A stretch of DNA of 64,000 nucleotides, taken from positions 3,410,001 through 3,474,000 of the forward strand of contig OY970284.1 in assembly GCA_963715895.1 (NCBI GenBank), in the 5' to 3' direction. Shown here piece by piece: positions 15,325 through 23,255 of this stretch. Every line of letters begins with the position of its first letter. Positions within the stretch are counted from its first letter, which is position 1. The position numbers and the translations under genes are program-made. The stretch is from JADGNZ01 sp963715895 (GTDB lineage Bacteria > Acidobacteriota > Thermoanaerobaculia > Gp7-AA8). Below the pieces are notes generated by a model. The model was not told the DNA's origin. It did not search any database and saw only the letters and a list, made by a program, of their open reading frames with translations.

Positions 15325-16068
15325 CTACAGGCTCTGTCTTACTGCTCGGGCGATTGGCTTGATGATTGGCATCTCATCCCACGTCCGGCCTTCGAGCATG
15401 CGGCCAGCTTTCTTCTTGTTCTTTCCGCCCCACTGCTTGAAGAAGAAGGCCACCCCCGATCGGCGACACTGATCGCGGATCTCCGTGACCCACTCGGCTC
15501 GCATCTCGCGGGCGCCGGGACCTGATTCGCCTCCGACGATTACCCACTCGATACCCTGAAGGTTGAGGTTCGGAAGAGGCCCCAGGAGCGGCTCCAACGA
15601 CAGAAACTTGATTCGCGCGCAAGTGGTTCTCAGATCTTCGATTCGGTGGACAAAGTCGCTGTTCTCGACGCTTACTCCCATCCAAACGTTCGCGGGCCAA
15701 TCCAGACAGTGGTCGAGTTGAGACAGACGGTCACCCCGCTTCGTCAGGATCTGGAAGCGATGCCAGTACGCACGACGCATTACGTCGAAGACGCGTTGAA
15801 TGTACGCCAGGGGTACGTCGCGATGGAAAAGATCGCTCATCGAGTTTACGAAGATCGTTTGTGGCTTCTTCCATTGCAGAGGAAGCTCGAGCGCCTGCGG
15901 CTGTAGGGTGAGATCGAATCCATTCCGATAGTTCGGCTGGCCCATCGCCAGGAGGCGTTCGGCCATCCGTTCCGCGTAACAGTGCTTGCAGCCGGGGCTG
16001 ATCTTGTTGCAGCCGGTGATGGGATTCCAGGTGGACTCAGTCCACTCGATGCCAGAACCTAGCGCCAT
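15325..16068 (-). CDS. Three-Cys-motif protein (phage Gp37/Gp68 / DUF5131 family)
   Basis: A 247-residue protein that opens with IEWTESTWNPITGC and the GC-x6-C-x2-CYAERMA cluster (Cys20, Cys27, Cys30), the three-cysteine motif that defines the family and resembles a radical-SAM cluster site. Further family blocks are IFVNSMSDLFH, FQILTKR, WMGVSVEN, FLSLEPLLGPL and WVIVGGESGPGAR, then FFFKQWGG near the end. Its start overlaps the upstream tcmP gene by 10 bases, so the pair is coupled. Members occur in phages and mobile islands; the reaction is not established. Confidence 0.9.
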   Translation of the reverse strand: MALGSGIEWTESTWNPITGCNKISPGCKHCYAERMAERLLAMGQPNYRNGFDLTLQPQALELPLQWKKPQTIFVNSMSDLFHRDVPLAYIQRVFDVMRRAYWHRFQILTKRGDRLSQLDHCLDWPANVWMGVSVENSDFVHRIEDLRTTCARIKFLSLEPLLGPLPNLNLQGIEWVIVGGESGPGAREMRAEWVTEIRDQCRRSGVAFFFKQWGGKNKKKAGRMLEGRTWDEMPIIKPIARAVRQSL

Positions 16069-16976
16069 GCCTCCACCCCCTTCAGGAGATTGTCTGCGAT
16101 CCTGATCGCGATTGGTGCGCCTCTCTCGTTCCCAGCGGCGAAACAGAGCAGGTACAGCGGGCAGTTCCTCGAATTACGCAGCACAGCAGGTTTCTCCGAA
16201 ACGCCGGCGAAGACCGACTTCAACCTCTCGGTGAAGTAACGACCGATCGTCTCGGTCGCAGCCTTGGTGACCCGCTGCTCATCGGTGCCGAAGAGTGTCG
16301 GAGTCGATTCGACGGTGTAGAACTCATCGTACCAGTCCGCGGTGCCGAGTAGAGTATCGAGGCGAGTGCGCCACGAGTCAGGGATCTCGCCAGACTTCGT
16401 CAAGAGGCGGTTCACTCCGATTCCGAGCGGAAACAGGAGCCACATGTCGATGGCTTTCGTCGCTGCTACGTCAGCGATCGTCTGCCATTCAACCTGCATT
16501 CCGTAGGGGTCGAGAAACAGAACGGCTCGACGGGACTTCCAGTTCATCGCGCAAAGCTTCTGGATCTCCCCGTTGGCCTCGGCTGTTCGAATCGAGATGT
16601 CAGGCCCGAGATCGGGAAACTCGTTCTTGAGAGTTTCCAACTGTGCGCAGCGATCAGCGTTGCTGTCGATGAAGATGTACCGATCGAACAGTGGGATCAC
16701 CTGGAGAGCCATCCGCGCTGAACCGTCGAGGAGCGACTGTGGATCTGGCTCTGCAAGATCAGGGAAGAGTGGTCCCGCTGAGGATCGTTCGTCCCGGCGC
16801 GTTCGATAGCCTGTGCCCGCAAACGCGTCGATATACGCTTTACGAAAGGGCTGATCCTTGAGGGCCGTAGTGTAGGCGGTCAGATACTTCGTAAGGATGT
16901 CGAGCTTTCGCGAAGTCCAGTCGCCCCCGAATGCGTGTGCCTTCCCGCCACCTGTTCCCGACTTCTTCGCGCCCAC
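16059..16976 (-). CDS. tcmP: Three-Cys-motif partner protein TcmP
   Basis: A 305-residue protein encoded just before the three-Cys protein and overlapping it. TcmP proteins are defined by this pairing. Residues 48-56 (YIDAFAGTG) look like a SAM-binding motif I, and RRAVLFLDPYGMQVEW further on resembles the DPPY-type catalytic motif of amino-methyltransferases, so a nucleic-acid methyltransferase-like fold is likely. The N-terminal KLDILTKYLTAYTTAL helix is typical of the family. No restriction enzyme lies next to it. A role in modification or defence is inference from neighbourhood and mobility. Confidence 0.88.
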   Translation of the reverse strand: MGAKKSGTGGGKAHAFGGDWTSRKLDILTKYLTAYTTALKDQPFRKAYIDAFAGTGYRTRRDERSSAGPLFPDLAEPDPQSLLDGSARMALQVIPLFDRYIFIDSNADRCAQLETLKNEFPDLGPDISIRTAEANGEIQKLCAMNWKSRRAVLFLDPYGMQVEWQTIADVAATKAIDMWLLFPLGIGVNRLLTKSGEIPDSWRTRLDTLLGTADWYDEFYTVESTPTLFGTDEQRVTKAATETIGRYFTERLKSVFAGVSEKPAVLRNSRNCPLYLLCFAAGNERGAPIAIRIADNLLKGVEAWR

Positions 16977-17099
16977 TGGTTCACCCCTCGATCGTTTTAG
17001 GCCTTGAAGTTCTGCGATCCACCTCTTAAGGAGTGTCCCAGGAGTTCTTTTTCCTACCCCGACAGGCTGAGGTTCTTCGCTTCTCGTGCCCGGCGAGAC

Positions 17100-17525
17100 C
17101 TATTGCGGCCATCGAAGCGCCGCGGTGAAGCCGGGGATCGCGGTGGCCAGGTAGTCGGAGTGGGCGGAGACGACGTCGAGCAGCTCGCGGGCGAGGACGG
17201 CGTCGACGGACTTGCCGTCGCGCTCTGCGAGACTCTCCAGGGCCAGGATCTCGAGGTGGGGGAGGCGGACTTCGAGATCGGCGAGGCGGAGGAGCTCGGG
17301 GATGGCGTCGGCGAGGTCGGCGCCGAGGGCTTCTTCGACGGTTTGCTGAGTCCAGAAGCCCATGCCGAAGTCGGCCAGCTCTCCCCAGGAGAGCTTGACG
17401 CCTTCGGTCGTGTCGACTCCTTCCAGCTCGCCGACTTCCATCCAGCCGCGGACGTCATCGAGCGGCATCGCCAGGATCTCGGCGGCTTCGGGGACGGTAG
17501 GTATCCTCCGGCTCCATGTTTTCAC
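17100..17525 (-). CDS. Unknown protein of a coupled two-gene module (helix-turn-helix-like N-terminus)
   Basis: A 141-residue protein starting at GTG 17525, whose codon overlaps the stop of the upstream gene as GTGA. The N-terminus IPTVPEAAEILAMPLDDVRGWMEVGELEGV resembles a MerR/excisionase-like helix-turn-helix that picks a codon of DNA through WMxxGEL. The rest is a helical Leu/Ala/Glu-rich domain (LPHLEILALESLAER...AVLARELLDVVSAHSDYLATAIPGF). It could be an antitoxin-like regulator. The long in-frame extension upstream to 17633 overlaps the partner gene and is not used. Confidence 0.55.
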   Translation of the reverse strand: MKTWSRRIPTVPEAAEILAMPLDDVRGWMEVGELEGVDTTEGVKLSWGELADFGMGFWTQQTVEEALGADLADAIPELLRLADLEVRLPHLEILALESLAERDGKSVDAVLARELLDVVSAHSDYLATAIPGFTAALRWPQ

Positions 17526-17791
17526 TTCGTCCCGGTAACGCCAGCGTCGAACGAACTTAGCTGGAGCATGCTGTACGACGGACAGGCAACAACTCTGAAC
17601 CGCACGATCCTGCCGGCAACGCTGTACGAACACGATGCGTCGGATTCCTTCAGTCGCTCTTGAAGGTGGAGGTGGCCAGGGCCGCGATAGGGCTCGTACG
17701 GATACACGCCGTCGCTTGCGGGTGGCTCGGAGCCGGTGAATTTCCCCACCGGTTCGTTTTCGTACTCGAATTCGATACTACGAGCATTCAT
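17522..17791 (-). CDS. Unknown small protein, first gene of a coupled pair
   Basis: An 89-residue acidic protein starting ATG 17791 with AGGTG upstream; a GTG three codons earlier is an alternative. It reads IEFEYENEPVGKFTG...YPYEPYRGPGHLHLQERL...CSYSVAGRIVRFRVV, a pattern of short beta strands around a conserved-looking YRGPGH motif. It is translationally coupled to the helix-turn-helix-like gene downstream, so the two products probably act together. The function is not recognised; a toxin-antitoxin-like arrangement is one option, with no catalytic residues to support it. Confidence 0.55.
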   Translation of the reverse strand: MNARSIEFEYENEPVGKFTGSEPPASDGVYPYEPYRGPGHLHLQERLKESDASCSYSVAGRIVRFRVVACPSYSMLQLSSFDAGVTGTK

Positions 17792-17812
17792 TTCAGACAC
17801 CTAACGGTTGTG
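17785..17812 (-). other. Possible integron-type recombination core (GTTAGGT) before the coupled pair
   Basis: On the minus strand CCGTTAGGTG lies just before the ATG at 17791 and fits the attC R' consensus GTTRRRY. A partner CACCTTAAGC lies about 100 bases upstream. The full attC fold cannot be verified by eye. Confidence 0.3.
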
Positions 17813-17931
17813 TGATTCACAGGCACGAACCGCGACGCGCCGAAGTATAGCCCCGCGAATCGAAGGTCCCACGCCGAGGGCTTTTCGATCGCTTAAGGTG
17901 GCAAAGTCCGCGAGGACGGTCCGCGACCCCT

Positions 17932-18042
17932 GCCGGGGTCGGATCTTGATGGCGATCGGGTTCCGGTGGCCGCGCGCCTACGGCGCTTGCCACCGGCTAC
18001 TGTCCGTCACGCCTCCGGCGTGGGCTTCGCGTCAGAATTGAG
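17932..18042. repeat. Two-hairpin intergenic repeat (GACCCCNNNGGGGTC / ACGCCTCCGGCGT)
   Basis: GCGACCCCTGCCGGGGTCGG and GTCACGCCTCCGGCGTGGG are two GC hairpins about 70 bases apart. The same pair, with an unrelated middle, recurs at 19410-19492. Both copies sit between small genes of opposite or changing direction. Confidence 0.75.
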
Positions 18043-18116
18043 CGCTAAGTTGCTCTCGCACTTCACGTCGGCATCGATGATGAAGCTGTGGTTCAATCCT
18101 CTTACAAGAGAATCCG

Positions 18117-19019
18117 TTGCGAATCGTCACTGCCATTCTGTCTCTTCTCGTCGTCGTTGCCGCTCAGGCCCAACGATCCGACAGGGAGATCGTTGCCAAC
18201 GCATTCTCGGACAGTCTGGCCAACGGCGGCACGCACTTTTCGCGTTTCGTCGCCGTGGACCTCAATCGCAACGGGCAGCCCCTGCTGGTTGCCGTCTACA
18301 CGAATCGTGTTGCTGGTGCGATCCGTGTCTTGAGCCGTGCGGGTCAGGTCGTCGCCGCTCCGGACTTGCCTGGGATGCGCGGTTTTGGTGCCAGCGTCCA
18401 GGCGATGGATCTCGACGGGGATGGCGTCCCCGAGGTGATCGCTGAGTTTACCACCGGGCATAGTCCGGACAATCCGGATACGTGGGTGTTTCGTTGGGTG
18501 GGGAATGGCTTGCAGCTCATCTCTCCGACATGCCCTGTCGGGGAGTTGACGCTTAGCTGCCTGGGATATGTGTCAGCGATTGATGTCGACGGCAGCGGCC
18601 GGTTTTCGCTGCTGGCGTGGCCTGGGCAGACGATCAACAATGGCGTGCCGGTGACGATCGGAAATTGGTCGCTGTACACATTTAAGGACGGAATATTTCA
18701 GGAGACAGCGCAGACGTTTTCATTTGCCCGGGAGTTCCGGCGGGGAAACGGTAAGCCGTTTACCTCGGCACGGAAGTTCTCCGCCAGTCCGGGCGCTGCC
18801 ACGTTACGCGTCATCAACGGCTCAGGAGCTGACGCGTCTACAAGCGGCCAGGTGACGTTGAACGGCGAGGATTTGCTCGGCCCGGCCGACTTCAAGCGAA
18901 ATCAGCACGTCTACGATGTCCAGGTTACCCTCATGGCCGACAACAACCTGACCGTACGGCTCGACGGCAAGCCCGGCTCAAAGGTTACGGTCGTGATTCA
19001 AAATCCGGGTGCCCCGTAG
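18117..19019 (+). CDS. Secreted protein with VCBS/FG-GAP-like repeats
   Basis: A 300-residue protein with a TTG start and a clear signal peptide (RIVTAILSLLVVVAAQAQ). Two segments, VAVDLNRNGQPLLVAVY and VQAMDLDGDGVPEVIAEF, carry the DxNxNG / DxDGDG calcium-binding loop of FG-GAP/VCBS beta-propeller repeats, and a third is near IDVDGSGRFSLLAW. The C-terminal 90 residues form an Ig-like beta domain (ATLRVINGSG...GPADFKRNQHVYDVQVTL...LTVRLDGKPGS). It is likely an extracellular adhesion or binding protein. It is the only plus-strand gene inside a run of minus-strand small genes. Confidence 0.75.
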   Translation: MRIVTAILSLLVVVAAQAQRSDREIVANAFSDSLANGGTHFSRFVAVDLNRNGQPLLVAVYTNRVAGAIRVLSRAGQVVAAPDLPGMRGFGASVQAMDLDGDGVPEVIAEFTTGHSPDNPDTWVFRWVGNGLQLISPTCPVGELTLSCLGYVSAIDVDGSGRFSLLAWPGQTINNGVPVTIGNWSLYTFKDGIFQETAQTFSFAREFRRGNGKPFTSARKFSASPGAATLRVINGSGADASTSGQVTLNGEDLLGPADFKRNQHVYDVQVTLMADNNLTVRLDGKPGSKVTVVIQNPGAP

Positions 19020-19041
19020 GCACATACGCAAGACGACCAGT

Positions 19042-19308
19042 TCACCAGGCAGCCTTGAGCAGAGACAACAGCTGATCTGCGTCCTCGAAGAGCCCGGAAA
19101 GGGTAACGAAGACCAATAGGGCGGCAAGGGGAGCCGTGAGCGCTGAGAGACCGACCAGAGCGCGTTTGATGGCGAGCCTTCCGCCGCGCGCGTCGCCGAG
19201 CTGCCTCCTGAGTACAAACAGCCCGATCGGGCCGGCAAAGACGAACATCACGAACAGACAGTCGGCGACCGTGAAGAGTGGCGACACGTCAGCAAGGTTC
19301 ATATCCAT
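19042..19308 (-). CDS. Small two-to-three-helix membrane protein
   Basis: An 88-residue hydrophobic protein: helix 1 FTVADCLFVMFVFAGPIGLFV, a short loop with basic residues (RRQLGDARGGRLAIKRAL), and helix 2 LSALTAPLAALLVFVTLSGLF. No family is recognised. ATG 19308 is directly preceded by GTTAGAC and has no good ribosome-binding site, which is the arrangement seen at the left edge of integron cassettes. Confidence 0.5.
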   Translation of the reverse strand: MDMNLADVSPLFTVADCLFVMFVFAGPIGLFVLRRQLGDARGGRLAIKRALVGLSALTAPLAALLVFVTLSGLFEDADQLLSLLKAAW

Positions 19309-19395
19309 GGTCGTCTAACGGACCCTATCGCACAGGCTTGGATCCACCAGCGGAATGGTACCGCAGGGATCGGCAAGTTGCAGCTCCAAGTCCGT
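19309..19395 (-). other. Possible attC-like site (GTTAGAC core) upstream of the 88-residue gene
   Basis: Reading the minus strand, GCAACTTGCCGATCCCT opens and AGGGTCCGTTAGAC closes an interval of about 65 bases. GTTAGAC fits GTTRRRY exactly, while the R'' side is only partly matched. A similar sequence (GGACCCAGG...CCACCAGCG style) occurs at 21165-21215. Confidence 0.3.
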
Positions 19396-19409
19396 GCCGT
19401 TCCGCCTTC

Positions 19410-19492
19410 GCGACCCCTGGCGGGGTCGGATGGGGGATGGTGATCGGCTGATATCCGTCACGCCTCCGGCGTAGGATTTGCGTCAGGATTGA
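19410..19492. repeat. Second copy of the two-hairpin repeat
   Basis: GCGACCCCTGGCGGGGTCGG and GTCACGCCTCCGGCGTAGG with a shorter middle than the copy at 17932-18042. Both end in CGTCAG(A/G)ATTGAG. No gene is visible in the interval 19309-19544. Confidence 0.75.
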
Positions 19493-19544
19493 GTCGGTGG
19501 TGGATGTCCTCGCTCTCTTCCACGAAGACAGGGCTCTTTTGTTC

Positions 19545-19904
19545 TCACAGACGCTTCTTACCGGGCACCGTTAGTCGAGAAACGAACAAAGTCGCCTCGA
19601 AAATGAGGTAGACGGGTCCGAAGATTGCTAGCGCGATCCACCCTGACGACATGTTCGGGCCACACGGCGGCTTGGTGAGGCACTTCAGGACCCGGCTGAT
19701 GGCAAACCACCACAAGGTGACGGCGTAACTGGCAGCCGCGAACACGACCAATCCCGTCACACGGCCGACCGTGCCGCCGTTCCAAAGTCGGACAAAACCT
19801 CCGCGTGCGGTGAGTTGCCAAATGCGGAACCAGATTGTCGTGAGCCCAGCGAGGCCGACGAACCCGAGAGCGTACAAAGTTCCGATGAACGCGAGTTCTT
19901 GCAT
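19545..19904 (-). CDS. Hypothetical membrane protein
   Basis: A 119-residue protein with three hydrophobic helices (AFIGTLYALGFVGLAGLTTIW, VTGLVVFAAASYAVTLWWFA and WIALAIFGPVYLIFEATLFV) and a basic C-terminal tail. No family is recognised. It follows a CTTAAGC motif on the minus strand in a position comparable to the cassette-like boundaries nearby. It is not clearly linked to its neighbours by overlap or spacing. Confidence 0.5.
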   Translation of the reverse strand: MQELAFIGTLYALGFVGLAGLTTIWFRIWQLTARGGFVRLWNGGTVGRVTGLVVFAAASYAVTLWWFAISRVLKCLTKPPCGPNMSSGWIALAIFGPVYLIFEATLFVSRLTVPGKKRL

Positions 19905-19955
19905 AGGCGGCTTAAGGTATCCGTAACGCGTTGTTGAGCGGCTCCCTCACTTTGC

Positions 19956-20504
19956 TCAGCCCTCTCCCCCTGGCGCGCTGGGGCGTTTCCGTGAACGTTC
20001 GTACTCCCAGTTGTCGAGCCGCTTCTGTGCATAGGCAGCGACCTCGTGGTCGGGATTCTCGGAGAGGCGCTCGAGGTGCTCGCGGGCAGTTGGTGTTCCG
20101 ATGTCCGCAAGAGCCCATATGCACTTGCGAGCAAGCGCGTGGCTGTCATCGTAGGCGAGATACTCGTGCTTGATGACGGCTGCTCCGGCCAACGCATCGG
20201 CTGTGGCCGGCTCTCGCAGCTCTTGCAGGATCTTGGCGATATCCTCATGCTTCTCATGCCAGGGTTCGAGAAGAAGCACCGCGAGCAGGGAGGCCATGTC
20301 AGGCGTCACCAGCTCGAAGCGGAACGCGAGCAGGAGTGCACACTCAATGGTGCCCGCGTCTCGCGCCGCCAATCCCTCGCGAAGCTCGCGCTCCGCAACG
20401 CGCGGCTGCTGGACGGGATCGATCCCCGTCCGACGCACGAGGTCCTCGTAGGAGAGCCGCCCAACCATGTAGTCGACAAGGGCCGCCTGATGCTCTGCAT
20501 TCAT
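19956..20504 (-). CDS. HEAT-repeat-like helical protein
   Basis: A 182-residue soluble protein. The segments LLEPWHEKHEDIAKILQELREPATADALAGAA and CIWALADIGTPTAREHLERLSENPDHEVAAYAQKRL show the paired amphipathic helices and the GTPxAREHLERL turn of HEAT/PBS-lyase repeats, which usually mediate protein binding. The C-terminus ends in a basic Ser/Pro tail. It stands alone within a run of unrelated small genes. Confidence 0.6.
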   Translation of the reverse strand: MNAEHQAALVDYMVGRLSYEDLVRRTGIDPVQQPRVAERELREGLAARDAGTIECALLLAFRFELVTPDMASLLAVLLLEPWHEKHEDIAKILQELREPATADALAGAAVIKHEYLAYDDSHALARKCIWALADIGTPTAREHLERLSENPDHEVAAYAQKRLDNWEYERSRKRPSAPGGEG

Positions 20505-20556
20505 GGACGCGGTGACCTTTCAATAGGCACTAAGGCCTGCAAGACATCTACGCGAG

Positions 20557-20733
20557 TCAGGTGCCGCGCTCTATCGACCACACTACGAGAACAACGATGA
20601 GGAGACCAACGCCGAGGCCTGTCGCGAAATCTGTGACGCCGCGCGAGATTGCGAGCGAAGGTACGAATCGAAGGCAGCCTGCCGCAAACGCGATTACGGA
20701 GAACAAGAGCAGCACGCGTACCTTCACGCTCAT
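20557..20733 (-). CDS. Small membrane protein, two helices
   Basis: A 58-residue ORF starting at ATG 20733 with GGGAGG nine bases upstream. Helix 1 is VLLLFSVIAFAAGCLRFV and helix 2 is ATGLGVGLLIVVLVVWSI. A longer in-frame start at 20865 is rejected because it would overlap the neighbouring gene by over 100 bases. Function unknown. Confidence 0.5.
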   Translation of the reverse strand: MSVKVRVLLLFSVIAFAAGCLRFVPSLAISRGVTDFATGLGVGLLIVVLVVWSIERGT

Positions 20734-20755
20734 CTGGTGATCCTCCCGCCGGCCG

Positions 20756-21151
20756 TCAGGCGGCGCGGCTCGTACCAACGAGATGGTTTGATGGACCCGC
20801 CAACCGCGCAGCAGGCAAGTTGATGGCAACACCAATGGCTGCCAAAAGACTAAGGCGCCAAGCATGGCCGAGCAAAGGCAGATGCGCGCTTGCGGCAGAT
20901 GCGGAGACGGCGATGTAGAGCGCGAGCGACGCGATCGCGAATGAACCGAAGCCTACGGCGAAGCGATCGCGAAACGCGGCGATATGCTCGACTCGAACGA
21001 CGACGGTTGTAGCGATGACGACCAGCGAATAGGGGATGAGCAAGTATTTTCCAGGCGTGAAGAACATGAAACTGAGTACGAGGAGCGTGCCACCGAAGAC
21101 CCCGAGTGCGGCCGCCAGCGAAGCGTTCTGAATGTATCGCGAAGTGGTCAT
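20756..21151 (-). CDS. Hypothetical four-helix membrane protein
   Basis: A 131-residue protein with four strongly hydrophobic helices and short loops (for example LAAALGVFGGTLLVLSFMFF and FAIASLALYIAVSASAASA). AGGAGG precedes ATG 21151. It is encoded just upstream of the 58-residue membrane protein in the same direction, 22 bases apart, so the two may form a small membrane complex. No family is recognised. Confidence 0.55.
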   Translation of the reverse strand: MTTSRYIQNASLAAALGVFGGTLLVLSFMFFTPGKYLLIPYSLVVIATTVVVRVEHIAAFRDRFAVGFGSFAIASLALYIAVSASAASAHLPLLGHAWRLSLLAAIGVAINLPAARLAGPSNHLVGTSRAA

Positions 21152-21223
21152 GAATGCCTCCTTGTTGAGCCGCCTGACGGACCCAGGCTCACCAGCGCGG
21201 ACCCGCAGGCGACATGCTAACCG

Positions 21224-21261
21224 GCATTTTTCACTCTCTCAAGTGAGTCGGTGAGAAATGC
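21224..21261. repeat. Short palindrome related to the 340-bp inverted repeat
   Basis: GCATTTTTCACTCTCTCAAG and TGAGTCGGTGAGAAATGC pair with each other, and each matches the outer tips (GCATTCTCACAC..., GTGAGAAATGC) of the element at 7841-8183. It looks like two tips joined after loss of the middle. A degraded CGCGGAGGCGCAGGG-type repeat follows up to about 21315. Confidence 0.6.
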
Positions 21262-21320
21262 AGTAGCGCAGAGGACACAGAGAAAACCTCTGCGTCCCTG
21301 CGCCTCCGCGTGAAACGTAC

Positions 21321-21608
21321 TCAGGGCTGCTGGTTGTAAACCTCGAAGGTCGTCTCCTGCGGCGGGGTGGGGAAGCCGCCATGGACGCCTTCTTTCAGAC
21401 GGGGCATCAGGGTGTTGTCGCGGAACTGTTCCCAGCTCTCTTTGGAGTCGTGGAGCACCATGATGTTCCAGCCGCCAGCCGACGGACCGGCCGCGTGGAA
21501 GATCTGGCCCTTCGGCAGGGTCGATCGGTCCGGATGCACCGCCGCGAGTGACGCTTCGTACTGCTCCCTGGTACCGCCGGGGAAATGGTGGATGACTGCG
21601 TAGGCCAT
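21321..21608 (-). CDS. Small conserved hypothetical protein, dimeric alpha-beta barrel-like
   Basis: A 95-residue protein, AYAVIHHFPGGTREQYEAS...GQIFHAAGPSAGGWNIMVLHDSKESWEQFRDNTLMPRL. The pattern of an opening strand VIHHF, a central GGWNIMVLHDSKESWEQFRD and a helix is that of small ABM/EthD-like ferredoxin-fold proteins. Function is unknown; relatives are often stress-induced. ATG 21608 follows AGAGGAGAAC. Confidence 0.7.
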   Translation of the reverse strand: MAYAVIHHFPGGTREQYEASLAAVHPDRSTLPKGQIFHAAGPSAGGWNIMVLHDSKESWEQFRDNTLMPRLKEGVHGGFPTPPQETTFEVYNQQP

Positions 21609-21677
21609 GTTGTTCTCCTCTCAGCGTCCGAGCATATGGCAAACCGGCGCACCCGTCGATGGTTGGACCGGCGCATG

Positions 21678-23255
21678 TCAGACCGCGGGGAAACGAGTCT
21701 CGAAGGTCGCGCCGCCTGTTGCATTGTTCGACGGCGTGATCGAGCCGCCGTAGCCGTCGACGATCGCCTTCACGATGGCCAGGCCGAGGCCGGTGTGCGA
21801 GGCGCGCGGGCGGGTGGCTGCGGGGCGGTGGGTGAAGAAGCGGTCGAAGACGCGGGGGATGTCGGACTCCGGGATTCCGCGGCCCTGATCGGCGATGGTG
21901 GTGACGATGGTGGCGGCATCGCGTGAGAGCGTGATCGTGACGACGCCGCCGGGCGGGGAGAAGCTGATGGCGTTTTCGAGGACGTTGACGAAGACCTGGA
22001 TGAGGCGATCCTCGGAGGCGCTCACTTCGAACGGCTCCTGCGGCGCGTCGAGGGCGATGGAGACGTTGGCGCGCTCGCGAAGGCGGAAGCCGTCGACGAT
22101 CCGTTCCAGCAGGGTGCGGACGTCCACGCGGGTGCGTTGCTCGGTGGTGAGCTGGGCGTCGATGAGGGTGATCTCGCGGACGCCGGAGAGGAGCGATTCC
22201 ATCCGGGCGATCTCCAGCTCGACCATGCGCAGAAAGCGCTTGCGCTGGTCGGGCTCGTCGACTTCGGCGAGCATTTCCGTGGCGGTGCGGATCGATGCCA
22301 GCGGGTTCTTGAATTCGTGCGAGACGTCGGCGGCGAACGATTCGATGAAGCGGACGTGCTCGTCCAGCCGGCGCGTGAGGCGCTCCAGGGCGCGGGAGAG
22401 GTCGCCGATCTCATCGTGCTTGAGCGAGCCCCGGAAGCGTCCGCGCAGCCGCCCGCGTCGGTCGAGGATGGAGGCGGCTTCGAGGCGCAGTTGGCGCAGG
22501 GGACGGACGATGGTGGTGGCCACGAGCAGGCTGATGATGATGGCCACGATCACCGAGATGATGAAGATGCGCAGGATGCCGAGACGAACGGTGTAGAGAT
22601 CCTGCAGGATCGGGAAGGTGCTCTGCGATGCCAGCGTGGCGCCGATGACGTTGTCGCCGACGCGGATCGGCTCAGCGACGTAGACGGTGACCGAGCGCCG
22701 GTCGGGCGAGATGCGCTCGACGGCGCCCGATTCGCCCTGCAATGCGCTTCGAACCTCGGCTCCAAACAGGCGTTTCGAGCTCTCGTAATAATCGCCCTCG
22801 GCGAGCGGCTGTTCGGTGGTCCGCGAGAGGTGCAGCGGGCGAAGCAGGGCCGCCCCGGCGCGATAGAGGATGTTGCGCTTGGCGCGGTTGGTGCGTTGCG
22901 GCGGCGGCGGACCGCTGAAGGCATGGGAGTCGGCGATGATGGTGCCGACCGGCGAGATCACCCGCAGCCGGATCGGATCGGGCGTATTGCCGCGCAGGCG
23001 GTGGCGGGCGAGCAGGATCTCCTGCGCGCTCCGCCCGGGCACTTGCGCCGAGGCCACGGCGGCGGCGAGCAGGCGCGCTTCTTCCTGCAGGGCGCGGCGC
23101 TGCGATCCGAGCAGACGCTGTTCGTACGAGCCGAGGTAGAGGATGCCGGCCACCGGCAGGAAGACCAGCAGGAGATTGAACGCCATCAGGCGGAAGGCGA
23201 TGCGGGAGAGGAAGCGGCGGAGGCGTTTGGTGATCCGGGTGCTCACGCCAGCCAT
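21678..23255 (-). CDS. pdsS: Sensor histidine kinase of a dedicated sortase system
   Basis: A 525-residue membrane kinase. A TM helix (LMAFNLLLVFLPVAGILYLG) opens a periplasmic domain of about 190 residues, and a second TM helix (IFIISVIVAIIISLLVATTI) leads into a HAMP region. The phosphoacceptor is in DVSHEFKNPLASIRTATEM, followed by the N box NVLENAISFSPPGG, G1 DQGRGIPE and G2 HTGLGLAIVKAIVDGYGG. Order and neighbours match the kinase of proteobacterial dedicated sortase systems. Its ATG overlaps the response-regulator stop by 13 bases. ChvG/ExoS-type kinases are close relatives. Confidence 0.88.
   Translation of the reverse strand: MAGVSTRITKRLRRFLSRIAFRLMAFNLLLVFLPVAGILYLGSYEQRLLGSQRRALQEEARLLAAAVASAQVPGRSAQEILLARHRLRGNTPDPIRLRVISPVGTIIADSHAFSGPPPPQRTNRAKRNILYRAGAALLRPLHLSRTTEQPLAEGDYYESSKRLFGAEVRSALQGESGAVERISPDRRSVTVYVAEPIRVGDNVIGATLASQSTFPILQDLYTVRLGILRIFIISVIVAIIISLLVATTIVRPLRQLRLEAASILDRRGRLRGRFRGSLKHDEIGDLSRALERLTRRLDEHVRFIESFAADVSHEFKNPLASIRTATEMLAEVDEPDQRKRFLRMVELEIARMESLLSGVREITLIDAQLTTEQRTRVDVRTLLERIVDGFRLRERANVSIALDAPQEPFEVSASEDRLIQVFVNVLENAISFSPPGGVVTITLSRDAATIVTTIADQGRGIPESDIPRVFDRFFTHRPAATRPRASHTGLGLAIVKAIVDGYGGSITPSNNATGGATFETRFPAV

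Noticed and set aside
17526..17633. N-terminal extension of the helix-turn-helix-like gene
   Set aside because: It overlaps the partner gene in another frame, and the GTGA overlap gives a better start.
20734..20865. Longer start for the 58-residue membrane protein
   Set aside because: It would overlap the neighbouring gene by 110 bases; an internal ATG has a good ribosome-binding site.
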